Source of the DNA: Marilutibacter aestuarii | Lineage (GTDB): Bacteria > Pseudomonadota > Gammaproteobacteria > Xanthomonadales > Xanthomonadaceae | Length of the DNA: 41,250 nucleotides | Reading direction: 5' to 3' | Assembly (NCBI RefSeq): GCF_006546775.1 | Contig: NZ_VICE01000057.1 | Coordinates: 1 to 41,250 of the forward strand | Part shown: in pieces, positions 32,279 to 40,723 of the stretch | How the letters are laid out: each line of letters begins with the position of its first letter | Numbering within the stretch: position 1 is the stretch's first letter | Notes under the pieces: model-generated | What the model was told of the DNA's origin: nothing | Seen by the model: the letters and a program-made list of their open reading frames with translations, nothing else | Databases searched by the model: none | Program-made: the position numbers and the translations under genes

Positions 32279-35200
32279 TCAAAGATCGATGCCGAAGCCG
32301 ACGCCGGCGGATGACTCGCCGTCGCTGAAGGCGCCGCCCAGACTGAAGGAGGCGCGTTCGCCAATCTTCTTCGCGTAACCGACCGACAGCGCGCCTTCGC
32401 CGTTCTGCCAGCCCGCACCGACGGCGACGCGGCCGCGCGGGCTCTGGGTGCCGCCGGCATTGATCGCCATGTTCAGCATGGCCGCGCTCATCGCGCCCTG
32501 CTTGTCGATGCGCTCGTCCTGGTGGTCGAGGCGCGCGCCGACTTCGTCGGACAACTGCGCGAAGCGATCGTCGAACGCCTGGAAGCGGCTGTCGGTGTAG
32601 GCATTGGCTGAGCTCAGTGTCTGCGCCGACGCGGTGTCGGTGTAGCTGTTGGCGCTGTCCAGGGTCTGGGTGGCGACGGTGTCGGTGTAGCCGTTCGCCG
32701 ACATCAGGGTCGCCGCGTCGCCGGTTTGTACCTGGCCGACGTTGGCGGCGTCGGTGGCGGCGGTGCCGTCGGCCACGTGGGTGACGCGGCGTTCGTTGTC
32801 GGCCGAGCCGACCGAAACCGTATCGGCCTGGTCGGCGACCGAGCCCTGGCCGATCGCAACGGCATTGTCCGCCGTCACCGAGGCGCCCTGGCCGATGGCC
32901 GTGCCATTCGGCGCGGTCACGCTGGAGTCCGCGCCGACCGCGACGGAGTTGGTGCCGTCGGCGGTGATCGTGGCGTTGGTGCCCACGGCCGTGCTGCCGT
33001 CCGCGCCCACGGTGGCGTTGGTCCCCACCGCGGTGTCGCCCGGATCTGCTGCGTGGCTGCCGGTTCCGACCGCGAGGCCGTCACCCGTGCCGGTCGGGGC
33101 GCCACCGCCCGCGCCCGGCGGCGGCGCCGATTCGAGTGCGGCCAGGCGGGAATCCAGGCCGTCGAGCCGGGTTCCGTAGTTCGATACCGTGGTGTCGAGG
33201 TTCGTGAACGATTGGCCCAGCCCGGTCACGGTGGTGCTCAGGCCGTTGAAGGCGGTGTCCATGTCGGACATGCGGGTGAACAGGCCGGCATAGCCATCGT
33301 TGAGATCGGACACCGTGCCGTCCAGGCCGTCAAAGGCCGCGCCCAGGTCGGTGATCGAGGAATCGAAGCCGGTGAATGCCGCATCGACCGCCTCGAAGGC
33401 TGAACCCACGTTGTCGTAGCTGCCGCCGCGGACACTGTAGCTGGGTGCGAGCAGCATGCCGTCGGCGTCGACCGTGGCGCCACCGCCCAGTGCGGCGGCC
33501 ACCGTCTCCATGCCCGCCACGGCATTGGCCTGGACATCGGCCACGGCACTGTTCAACTGGGCCACGTTGGCCGCGTCGGTGTCCTCGGTACCGGCGGCGA
33601 CATGGGTGACCTGGCGCTCGTAGCCCACAGAACCCACCGACACGGTGTTGGCACGATCGGCGACCGAATACGCGCCCAGCGCGACCGAGTCGTCCTCCAG
33701 CGCAATGCTGTTGTAGCCCATCGCCGCGCTGTTGGCGCCCAGGGCGAAGGCGTTGGTCCCGGAGGCCAGGCTGTTCGTGCCCTCGGCGTAGGCGTAGTTG
33801 CCCAGCGCGGTCGAATACTCGCCGGTCGTCATGCTGTATTCGCCGACGGCGGTGCTGCCGTCGGCGATCGCCTGGGCGCCGTTGCCCATGGCGGTGGCGC
33901 CGACGCCGGTGGAGCTGGCGGCGGTGCCCATCGCCAGCGCGTCGTTCTCGCTGGCATGCGCGCCGGTGCCGAAGGCGATCGCGTTGCTTGTGGAGCCGGC
34001 GACGCCGGCTGCGATGCTGGCATTCTGGCCGAAGGCGATGTTGGCGGTGCCGCCCAAGGCGCCGTCGGCGACGGCGTTCTCGCCAATGGCGATGCTCTTG
34101 TGCCACGCGGAAACAGCATTGGTGCCGATGGCGATGCCGTCCAGGCCGTAGGAGGATGCGAACGAACCGATGGCGACGCTTTCCGCGTCGTACGCCATGC
34201 TCTGGTTGCCGATGGCGACGCTTCCACGACCCTGCGCCTGGGCATAGAAGCCCAGCGACGCCGAACCGGAGATGACGGTCGGGTCGATGCTGTCGAACTG
34301 GCGGGTCGGCATGCCAGGGTCATGCTCGGTGTCGCGGTCGCCAGCAGCGGCAGCCGGGCCGATCGCGGCTCCATAGTTGCCCATTGCGTAGGCGCCGCCG
34401 CCCACCGCGACCGCACCTAGGCTGACCGTATAGGCCCGGCCGTAGGAATTGAGTCCGGTGCCAGGGCCCCGGGGCGCTGCACCAAAGGCCTGCGCCCAGT
34501 CCAGGAAGCCACCGACGGCGGTCGAGCCCATCCCCAGCGAGAAAGCCGAGTACCCCATTGCCACGGAGAACGGGTTGTAGGCTATGGAGGAGAAACCGAT
34601 TGCGGTGCCCGGGCCGCGCACGGTACCGGCAGAGGTGCCGATCACCGTGGAGTTCTGGTCGGGGTAGTAGCCATTGGTAGGCGAGAGGTACGAGACCAGG
34701 CTGTCATAGCGGTAGTCGCCACTGGTGAACGCACCAGAGCCGATGACGACATTGTTGTTGCCCTGTGAGCGGGCGTTGTTGCCGATTGCGATCGAGTTGA
34801 TCGCTGCTTCCTTGGACGTGCCGTACCAGAGTCCGTTGGTGGTGGTGGGGAATTCGAATCCCCGGGTGCCGTCGACGGTGGCGCCATTGCCCAGTGCGAT
34901 CGAGCCGTTGCCGTTGACCGAGGCATTGTTGCCGATGGCGACCGAGTTCTGCGCCGGGCCCTCGACGATCGTCTCGACCCGGGTGATGTGGGTTTCGTCT
35001 TCAGTGAACACGATCGTGCCGTTGATCGCGCGCGTCTTGGCATTGGTGCCCATCGCGACCGAGTTGCTGCCGTTGGCGCTGGCATTGGTGCCTACCGCCA
35101 CGCTGTTGCTGCTGTTTCCCGGCGGCGGGGTCGCGACCGGAGGCGTGTTGCCGTACTCCGAGCGGTTGGCCTCCTTGTCGTAGGCCTGGGTGTTGGTGCT

Positions 35201-35662
35201 GCTCGAACCGGCGTGGACAGCCCCAGCCTGGTTGCCGATCGCGACGCTGCCGCTGGTACCGGCGACCGAGCGCACTCCGATGGCGGTACTGTTGTTGCCC
35301 ACCGCCTGCGCGGCGGCGCCAAAGGCGGTCGATGCGCTACCATTCGCCCAGGTGATTTCGTTCGGATCGACGAGGCCGTCGCCATCGATGTCGATCCAGG
35401 CGCCGACCGCAGTGGCGTCTTCGCCATCGGCTGTCGTTTCCCCGCCCAGCGCCGTCGAGCCGTCCCCGTTGGCCTTGGCGCCCGGGCCGCAGGCCAGGGC
35501 CTCGGCGCCCGGCGCGGTGCTGTCGATCGGGAGGGGCGTGCCGTCGTCGGCGAGCAGCTGGCAGTTGGTGCCGGCGTGCGCGGCGGGCAGGGCGAGGGCG
35601 GACAGCAGCGCCGCCGTCAGGAGGTGGCGGTTCAGGTTCCGTGCGGATCGTGTGCGTGACAT
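32279..35662 (-). CDS. YadA-type trimeric autotransporter adhesin
   Basis: A 1127-residue type Vc autotransporter. After the signal peptide (LLTAALLSALALPAAHA, ending at 30) comes a long head of 14-residue-type YadA repeats (SVAIGNNASVNGNGSIALGN and many AIG/AMG/ALG variants) to about residue 670. A perfect 12-residue EF-hand-type loop, DIDGDGLVDPNE, lies at 91-102. A neck motif (VSVGSVGYERQVTHVAAGT) leads to a Phe/Asp-rich coiled-coil stalk with TAFNGLSTTVTGL-like repeats, a Pro/Gly linker, and a second, shorter head. A second neck (VSVGSADNERRVTHVADGT) leads to three 15-residue stalk repeats (TLDSANSYTDTASAQ and relatives, about 987-1030). The C-terminal YadA anchor runs MSAAMLNMAINAGG to SAGVGFGIDL and ends in an aromatic-free GIDL. 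It heads the cluster with the protease, inhibitor and regulator genes. Confidence 0.95.
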   Translation of the reverse strand: MSRTRSARNLNRHLLTAALLSALALPAAHAGTNCQLLADDGTPLPIDSTAPGAEALACGPGAKANGDGSTALGGETTADGEDATAVGAWIDIDGDGLVDPNEITWANGSASTAFGAAAQAVGNNSTAIGVRSVAGTSGSVAIGNQAGAVHAGSSSTNTQAYDKEANRSEYGNTPPVATPPPGNSSNSVAVGTNASANGSNSVAMGTNAKTRAINGTIVFTEDETHITRVETIVEGPAQNSVAIGNNASVNGNGSIALGNGATVDGTRGFEFPTTTNGLWYGTSKEAAINSIAIGNNARSQGNNNVVIGSGAFTSGDYRYDSLVSYLSPTNGYYPDQNSTVIGTSAGTVRGPGTAIGFSSIAYNPFSVAMGYSAFSLGMGSTAVGGFLDWAQAFGAAPRGPGTGLNSYGRAYTVSLGAVAVGGGAYAMGNYGAAIGPAAAAGDRDTEHDPGMPTRQFDSIDPTVISGSASLGFYAQAQGRGSVAIGNQSMAYDAESVAIGSFASSYGLDGIAIGTNAVSAWHKSIAIGENAVADGALGGTANIAFGQNASIAAGVAGSTSNAIAFGTGAHASENDALAMGTAASSTGVGATAMGNGAQAIADGSTAVGEYSMTTGEYSTALGNYAYAEGTNSLASGTNAFALGANSAAMGYNSIALEDDSVALGAYSVADRANTVSVGSVGYERQVTHVAAGTEDTDAANVAQLNSAVADVQANAVAGMETVAAALGGGATVDADGMLLAPSYSVRGGSYDNVGSAFEAVDAAFTGFDSSITDLGAAFDGLDGTVSDLNDGYAGLFTRMSDMDTAFNGLSTTVTGLGQSFTNLDTTVSNYGTRLDGLDSRLAALESAPPPGAGGGAPTGTGDGLAVGTGSHAADPGDTAVGTNATVGADGSTAVGTNATITADGTNSVAVGADSSVTAPNGTAIGQGASVTADNAVAIGQGSVADQADTVSVGSADNERRVTHVADGTAATDAANVGQVQTGDAATLMSANGYTDTVATQTLDSANSYTDTASAQTLSSANAYTDSRFQAFDDRFAQLSDEVGARLDHQDERIDKQGAMSAAMLNMAINAGGTQSPRGRVAVGAGWQNGEGALSVGYAKKIGERASFSLGGAFSDGESSAGVGFGIDL

Positions 35663-36044
35663 GTGCGTTCTCGGTAGTCAGGGACCGGGGACGGCGCCGT
35701 CGGGCGTGGGGCCCTTGCCGAAACTCCCCTTCCTGCACCGTGGCTCCCCGGTGCCGGGGACGCTTGAAGTGGTGATGACATCCCCCACCGTTCCGATCAC
35801 ATGTCGATAACAGGTTGATGACAAGTCAATGAATCGACTGGAATTTCAGATGGCGTAGAACTGAATCGGCGGCTTCTCGCCCGCACCCAGGGAAGCGGGC
35901 GGAACGAGTCTTGCGTTGCCACATCCGCAGCCAGGCGCCCAGGCGCAACCTGAACGAAAACGGGCCTTCCGGCGCGGGGCACGGGCCGGGAAGCTGAGCT
36001 TGGCGGACGCTGCAGGGTCGTTCGCGGACCGGCATACTGCGAAT
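35663..36044. other. Divergent intergenic region upstream of the autotransporter gene
   Basis: 382 bp separate the autotransporter start from the nucleoside hydrolase start. I see no credible gene; the short minus-strand frames here lack start sites and codon character. The centre (about 35790-35865) is distinctly richer in A and T than its surroundings and holds a possible promoter for the autotransporter. A TCCCCGG-TG-CCGGGGA hairpin lies in the predicted autotransporter leader at 35745-35760. Confidence 0.5.
35796..35824 (-). promoter_or_regulatory. Possible promoter of the autotransporter gene
   Basis: TTGTCA (rc of 35819-35824) and TGTGAT (rc of 35796-35801) are separated by 17 bp on the minus strand, within a locally AT-rich patch. 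The leader would be about 127 nt. A neighbouring TTGACT (rc of 35824-35829) has no matching -10 box. Confidence 0.3.
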
Positions 36045-36983
36045 ATGAATGCGAAGATTCCACTCTTGATCGACACCGATCCCGGCGTCGACGACGCGCT
36101 CGCGTTGTTGATGGCCTTCAACGACCCCGACCACGAGGTCGTCGGCCTGACCATCGCCGCGGGCAACGTCGGCCTGGACCACACCGTCCGCAACGCGCTG
36201 AAGGTCTGCGAGGTCGCCGGCGTCGAGGTGCCGGTGTTCGCCGGGTGCCCGACGCCGCTACTGCATCCGGCGCCCGATGCGGCCGACGTGCACGGCGCCG
36301 ATGGCCTCGGCGACACCGCTTACGCGCCGTCGCCTCGGCACGCGGAGAGCGAGCATGCCGCCCTCGCGATCCTGCGCCTGTCCCACCAGCATGCCGGCCG
36401 CCTGGTGCTGGTCGCATTGGGACCGCTGACCAACATCGCGCTGGCGCTCAGGCTCGACCCCACGCTGCCGACGCGCGTGGCGCGCTTCGTGGTCATGGGC
36501 GGGGCGGTGACCTCGCAGGGCAACATCACCGCCGCGGCCGAGTTCAACATCCACTTCGATCCCGAGGCGGCGCACATCGTCTTCGATGCGTTCCCGATGA
36601 CCGACCTGGCCGACTGGGAGGCCACCGTCGCGCACAGCCTCGACCATGCCGAGGTGGCGCGCTGGCTGTCGGCCGATACCGACAAGGCCCGCTTCTACGA
36701 GGCGATCTCGCGCCAAACCCGGGCGTGGTCGGCCGATCGCCGGGGCGACCGCTGGTTCTGCGCCGACGCGCTGGCGATGGCCTGGGTGCTGCGTCCCGAT
36801 GCGGCCCGGGTGGTGGAGACGCGGCCGATGGCCGTGGCCCTGGAAGGACGGCACAGCCGCGGCGCCACCGTGGTCGACTGGCGCCGGCAGGGCGGCCGGC
36901 CGGACAACGTCCGGATCCTGATGCGCTACGACCAGGCGGACTTCGAGGCCCGGGTGCGCGGCGCGGTCGGCGCGGATGGCTGA
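36045..36983 (+). CDS. Inosine-uridine preferring nucleoside hydrolase family protein
   Basis: A 312-residue IUNH-family enzyme, expected to hydrolyse the N-glycosidic bond of ribonucleosides for salvage. The calcium-binding signature [15 protein letters not shown] lies at about residues 10-24. [20 protein letters not shown] and [15 protein letters not shown] are also typical; the usual Tyr or Trp after NI is His here. The aspartate late in the protein that completes the metal site is probably the one in [11 protein letters not shown]. Substrate preference cannot be read. The frame opens at 35916, but the ATG at 36045 begins the conserved LLIDTDPG region. CATACT lies only 6 bp before this ATG, so a very short or absent leader is possible, though no -35 is seen. 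Confidence 0.9.
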   Translation: MNAKIPLLIDTDPGVDDALALLMAFNDPDHEVVGLTIAAGNVGLDHTVRNALKVCEVAGVEVPVFAGCPTPLLHPAPDAADVHGADGLGDTAYAPSPRHAESEHAALAILRLSHQHAGRLVLVALGPLTNIALALRLDPTLPTRVARFVVMGGAVTSQGNITAAAEFNIHFDPEAAHIVFDAFPMTDLADWEATVAHSLDHAEVARWLSADTDKARFYEAISRQTRAWSADRRGDRWFCADALAMAWVLRPDAARVVETRPMAVALEGRHSRGATVVDWRRQGGRPDNVRILMRYDQADFEARVRGAVGADG

Positions 36984-37022
36984 ACGGATACGCCGGGCCC
37001 GCGACCGCGCCGGGCCCCGGAC

Positions 37023-37051
37023 TTGCCTGCGGGAAAAAGCGCCGCTATACT
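37023..37051 (+). promoter_or_regulatory. Promoter of rpmE2
   Basis: TTGCCT (37023-37028) and TATACT (37046-37051) are separated by exactly 17 bp, one of the best promoters in the window. The expected +1 near 37058 gives a leader of about 29 nt. Confidence 0.75.
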
Positions 37052-37086
37052 TCGCTGCTTCCCTCCGATACCGATTGGTGAGTGCC

Positions 37087-37332
37087 ATGAAGGCCGGCAT
37101 CCATCCCGAATACCGCGAAGTCGTGTTCCAAGACGTGACCACCGACTTCCAGTTCCTGACTCGTTCCACCCTCGACAGCAAGGAGACGGTGAAGTTCGAC
37201 GACGGCAACGAATACCCCCTGATCAAGGTCGACATTTCGTCGGCGTCGCACCCGTTCTACACGGGCAAGCACAAGATCATGGATACCAGCGGTCGCATCG
37301 ACAAGTTCCGCAACCGCTACGCGAAGAAGTAA
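37087..37332 (+). CDS. rpmE2: 50S ribosomal protein L31 type B
   Basis: An 81-residue L31. It starts [16 protein letters not shown] and ends in [20 protein letters not shown], the conserved L31 tail. There is no cysteine in the protein, so it is the zinc-free type B (YkgM-like) form. In many bacteria such paralogues replace the zinc-binding L31 under zinc limitation, but some xanthomonads appear to rely on type B alone; the window cannot show which applies. The gene has its own strong promoter and terminator and precedes gltA. Confidence 0.96.
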   Translation: MKAGIHPEYREVVFQDVTTDFQFLTRSTLDSKETVKFDDGNEYPLIKVDISSASHPFYTGKHKIMDTSGRIDKFRNRYAKK

Positions 37333-37354
37333 GCGCTTCGACGCGTGTGTCCGC

Positions 37355-37388
37355 ACAACGGCTGCCGAAAGGCGGCCGTTGTCGTTTC
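37355..37388 (+). terminator. Intrinsic terminator of rpmE2
   Basis: ACAACGGCTGCC and GGCGGCCGTTGT form a 12-bp stem with one mismatch and a GAAA tetraloop, followed by CGTTTCT. It starts 22 bp after the rpmE2 stop. Confidence 0.75.
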
Positions 37389-37492
37389 TGGCATCGCGTC
37401 CGTACCCGTCGCACGGTGGCCGTATGGCCGTGGGCAGCGGGTCGACGCGCTGGGCCTGGTCCTTTGGTCCGGGGTCCGTTTCCGGGCCCGTA

Positions 37493-37501
37493 TGCGATAA
37501 T
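37493..37501 (+). promoter_or_regulatory. Extended -10 promoter of gltA
   Basis: TGCGATAAT is a TGn-extended -10 element with GATAAT at 37496-37501. No -35 hexamer stands out. The leader to the GTG at 37600 would be about 92 nt. Confidence 0.5.
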
Positions 37502-37599
37502 GAGAAGGTTGCAGGCCGCTCCCCCGGGGGCGCTTCGCGATCCCTGTCCCCCCATCCGTGCGCGGCCCCGCGTCCGCACGTCGACATGAGGAGTGTTCC

Positions 37600-38904
37600 G
37601 TGTCCGATTCGAACAAGTCTGGCCTGAGCGAGGTCACCCTTGCCGCCGGCGACAAGAACGTCGTCCTGCCCGTGCAGCATCCGACCCTGGGTGCGCCGTG
37701 CATCGACATCGCCCGCCTGCCGAAGGAAACCGGCTGCTTCACCTACGATCCGGGCTTCACCGCGACCGCGAGCTGCAAGTCGGCGATCACCTACATCGAC
37801 GGCGACGCCGGCGTTCTGCTGTACCGCGGCTACCCGATCGAACAGTTGGCCGAGAAGTCCAGCTTCCTCGAGGTCGCGTACCTGCTGATGAACGGCGAGC
37901 TGCCCACCCCGGCCGAGTTCAGCGCGTTCGAGCACGAAGTCACGCATCACACGATGATGCACGAGCGCCTGAAGAACTTCTTCCAGGGCTTCCAGTACGA
38001 CGCGCACCCGATGGCCATGCTGGCCGGCACCACCGCCTCGCTGTCGGCGTTCTACCACGACACGCTCGACCTGGAGGACCCGGAGCAGCGCCGTCTCGCG
38101 GCGATCCGCCTGCTGGCGAAGATGCCGACCCTGGCCGCTGCCGCGTACCGCTATTCGATCGGCTGGCCGATCCGCTTCCCGCGCAACAACCTCGACTACG
38201 TCAGCCGCTTCCTGCACATGATGTTCGAGGTCCCCAGCGAGCCGCTGGAGATGAACCCGGTCGTCGCCAAGGCGCTGGACCTGCTCTTCATCCTCCATGC
38301 CGACCACGAGCAGAACGCCTCGACCTCGACCGTCCGCCTGGTCGGTTCGACCGGTGCCAACCCGTACGCGTCGGTCGCCGCGGGCATCACCGCGCTGTGG
38401 GGGCCTGCCCACGGTGGCGCCAACGAGGCCGTGCTGAAGATGCTGGCCGAGATCGGCACCCCCGACAAGGTCGACGCGGCCGTGGCCCGGGCCAAGGACA
38501 AGAACGACAGCTTCCGCCTGATGGGCTTCGGCCACCGCGTCTACAAGAACTTCGATCCGCGCGCGAAGATCATCCGCGAGATGACCCACAAGGTCCTGGG
38601 CGAGCTGGGCGTGAACGATCCGCTGCTGGACGTCGCGTTGAAGCTGGAGGAAGCCGCGCTCAAGGACGACTACTTCGTGCAGCGCAAGCTGTACCCGAAC
38701 GTCGATTTCTACAGCGGCATCATCTACAAGGCGCTGAAGATCCCGACCGAGATGTTCACCGTCATGTTCGCCATCGGCCGCACCGCCGGCTGGGTGGCGC
38801 ACTGGCTGGAGCAGCAGGAAGACCCGGAGAACAAGATCGGCCGCCCGCGCCAGATCTACACCGGCTCGGCCTCGCGCGACTACATCGACGCCGACAAGCG
38901 CTGA
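37600..38904 (+). CDS. gltA: Citrate synthase
   Basis: A 434-residue type II (hexameric, NADH-sensitive lineage) citrate synthase, the entry enzyme of the TCA cycle. The catalytic residues are in [10 protein letters not shown] (His), [15 protein letters not shown] (His) and [11 protein letters not shown] (Asp). The GYPIEQLAE and [16 protein letters not shown] segments are also typical. The GTG at 37600 is chosen because GAGGAG lies 6 bp upstream and [14 protein letters not shown] resembles known GltA N-termini; the frame is open from 37558 but without family similarity. A strong hairpin follows the stop. No other TCA genes are in the window. Confidence 0.98.
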   Translation: MSDSNKSGLSEVTLAAGDKNVVLPVQHPTLGAPCIDIARLPKETGCFTYDPGFTATASCKSAITYIDGDAGVLLYRGYPIEQLAEKSSFLEVAYLLMNGELPTPAEFSAFEHEVTHHTMMHERLKNFFQGFQYDAHPMAMLAGTTASLSAFYHDTLDLEDPEQRRLAAIRLLAKMPTLAAAAYRYSIGWPIRFPRNNLDYVSRFLHMMFEVPSEPLEMNPVVAKALDLLFILHADHEQNASTSTVRLVGSTGANPYASVAAGITALWGPAHGGANEAVLKMLAEIGTPDKVDAAVARAKDKNDSFRLMGFGHRVYKNFDPRAKIIREMTHKVLGELGVNDPLLDVALKLEEAALKDDYFVQRKLYPNVDFYSGIIYKALKIPTEMFTVMFAIGRTAGWVAHWLEQQEDPENKIGRPRQIYTGSASRDYIDADKR

Positions 38905-38929
38905 CCCCGGCGCCCTTCACGCCGCACCC

Positions 38930-38956
38930 GACGCCCCGCTTTCGCGGGGCGTCGTC
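38930..38956 (+). terminator. Terminator of gltA
   Basis: GACGCCCCGC (38930-38939) and GCGGGGCGTC (38944-38953) form a perfect 10-bp stem with a TTTC loop, followed by GTCGTTC. The U-tract is weak. The hairpin lies between convergent genes and may serve both. Confidence 0.65.
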
Positions 38957-38995
38957 GTTCCGGCCCGGCTGCGTGCCGGCGCGGGGGAGGCGGGC

Positions 38996-39869
38996 TCAGT
39001 GGCGGCTGGGCGCCTGGCGGCGGAAATAGATGCCCGTGTAATGGTCCAGCCGGCGCGACGGCGCGAAGGGCACGCGCAGGTGGCGCTCGGGAAGCTCCCA
39101 CTGGTCATGGATGGCGTAACCCAGGCCTTGCATGCGGGCCTGCAGGTCCGGCAGGCCCACGACCCGGTACGGACATACCGCGATGCCCAGGTTCTGCAGG
39201 GTGAAAAATCCGTGCTCGGGATGGATCGGCGACAGGTTCACCAGGACGTGCCGCGGCGAGGCGTCGAGGCTGGCCAGCAGGTCCGGAAGCTCGTAGTCCA
39301 GGTATTGCAGGGCGCCGCTGCAGATCAGCAGGTCGCAGCCGTTCGCGTCGCGCGGCGAGTCGGAGAAGCGCAGGCGCCCGGCCGGGTCGTGCCCGGGCCG
39401 CCCAGTCGCGACCGGCTGCCATCACCGCGCCCAGGTCGTGCACGCACCAGTCGAGGTCGCCGGGGAGGGCGACCCGACGCCCGAACCCGTAGTAGGTCAG
39501 GCCGATGTGCCCGCCCAGGTCGAAGACCCGCCGGGCGCCTTCGGCCATCGCATGTTCGAGCCACAGCAGCGCGGCATAGTCGCAACTGCGCAGCTGCCGC
39601 AGCTGGGTGCGGTACATGCGCGTCGCCTCCGCCACGTCGTAAGTGGGAGGCAGGCGATCCGATCCGAAGGCGACGGCGGCGCGCAGGGCCTCGGCATGGC
39701 TGTCGTAGATCCCGAAATAGATGTTGCCGTGCCGGTAGGGTCGCTGGAAGTAGCGCCGGTACGCCGGGTGCGCGAGCAGGCGGGCACCCGGCAGTTCCAT
39801 CAGGCGACAGGCCAGCTGCACGTCCACGATGCGGCCCCGGCATTGGAGGAGAGGAGTCGCTGGGGTCAA
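38996..39869 (-). pseudogene. TIGR04325-like methyltransferase gene, frameshifted
   Basis: Two adjacent minus-strand frames together make one protein of about 290 residues. The upstream frame carries YFGIYDSHAEALRAAV and the SAM-site-like VFDLGGHIGLTYYGFGRRV, followed by DLDWCVHDLGAVMAAGRDWA; then it turns into Arg/Ala-rich out-of-frame sequence. The downstream frame continues with HDPAGRLRFSDSP, CDLLICSGALQYLDYELPD, NLSPIHPEHGFFTLQNLG and a family-like end (LDHYTGIYFRRQAP). Removing one G from the CCCGGG at about 39392-39397 joins them as DWAARHDPAG. The family is a putative methyltransferase often found with surface polysaccharide genes. The start is unclear: TTG at 39869, or ATG at 39800; neither has a good ribosome site. 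The shift may be a real mutation or a sequencing error. Confidence 0.75.
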
Positions 39870-39905
39870 CGCGGCGCCGGTGGCCGGGCGGACACGCTCC
39901 CTTGG

Positions 39906-40574
39906 TCAGGCAGGCATGCCGGGCATGCCGTCCGCCGCGTCGTCGTCCGCCAGCAGCTGCTCGACGTGGCTGGCCGAGGCGCGCGCCATCGGCCGCTCGT
40001 CGATCCCCGACAGCGGCGCCTGTCGCAGCACGGCCCGGGGCAGCACGGTCAGGTCGACGCTGATGGCATCGGCAGCGAACACCCAGACCGGGAAGTCGCC
40101 TTCGCGCTCGCGGTCCAGGCGCAGGTGGCGGCTGCGTGATTCGGCGGGAATGCGGTGTTGCTGCAGGAAGCGGGCCACGGCGTCCGGGTCGTCGTCGTGC
40201 AGGTGCAGGCAGACAGGGCTGTGGGCGTCGGCCGTGCCCTCGAGGACCGGCCCCACGAGACGTGGTGCGAAGGGTGCGAAGAACGCCAGCGCGTGCACCG
40301 CCGCCTCGCGTCGTTCACGCAGGGCCACGCGGTTGTCGGGCTGGAACAGGCGCTGGTACTCGCGCAGGGCGCTTTCGATCTCGCGGTTGCGGGGCAGGGA
40401 GGCATCGTCGTGGATGCCCAGGCGCTGCGCCGCCTTGAGCTTGGCCTGGTGGTAGTCGCGGATGCCGCCCTCGGCCATCAGGCGCGCGGCCTCGTGGGCC
40501 AGGCGGTGCCTGCGTTCGCGGGTACGGGTCTGGGCATGCTGGTGGGCATGCGCGTGCTGTCGGGCGTGGGGCAT
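39906..40574 (-). CDS. Conserved hypothetical protein with His-rich N-terminus
   Basis: A 222-residue cytoplasmic protein of unknown function. Residues 3-15 are histidine-rich (HARQHAHAHQHA). A helical part follows (RLAHEAARLMAEGGIRDYHQ and LKAAQRLGI), then a second domain with RLVGPVLEGTADAHSPVCLH, DDDPDAVARFLQQHRIP and FPVWVFAADAISVDLTVLP. This second part resembles nucleotidyltransferase-like folds (GxxLxGTA and spaced acidic residues), but the similarity is weak and no activity is claimed. GGAGG lies 5-6 bp before the ATG at 40572-40574. It follows the PBP1A gene by 149 bp on the same strand; the longer frame to 41057 is a shadow of that gene. Confidence 0.75.
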   Translation of the reverse strand: MPHARQHAHAHQHAQTRTRERRHRLAHEAARLMAEGGIRDYHQAKLKAAQRLGIHDDASLPRNREIESALREYQRLFQPDNRVALRERREAAVHALAFFAPFAPRLVGPVLEGTADAHSPVCLHLHDDDPDAVARFLQQHRIPAESRSRHLRLDREREGDFPVWVFAADAISVDLTVLPRAVLRQAPLSGIDERPMARASASHVEQLLADDDAADGMPGMPA

Positions 40575-40723
40575 GGGAACCTCCGCAGCGGCACGGCTCG
40601 GGCAACCGGGGGCCGCCGAGGTCGGCCGAGGGGCCGACGGGACAACGCTATCACGCCATTCGCGACAGGGGGAAGGCAGGGTCGGCCCGGCGCGGGCGCG
40701 ACCATGCTTCTTCATGCCGGTGT

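Noticed and set aside
32279-35662. Possible CRISPR-like or satellite DNA repeats
   Set aside because: The repetitive pattern is coding: it comes from the 14-residue head and 15-residue stalk repeats of the trimeric autotransporter, with irregular DNA spacing and no conserved spacer-repeat units.
35797-36063. Small minus-strand frame of 88 codons upstream of the autotransporter gene
   Set aside because: No ribosome-binding sequence or conserved motif is seen, and it would cover the promoter regions of both flanking genes.
37586-37602. ATG at 37586 as the gltA start
   Set aside because: It is out of frame with the citrate synthase. Its bases form part of the GAGGAG ribosome-binding region for the GTG at 37600.
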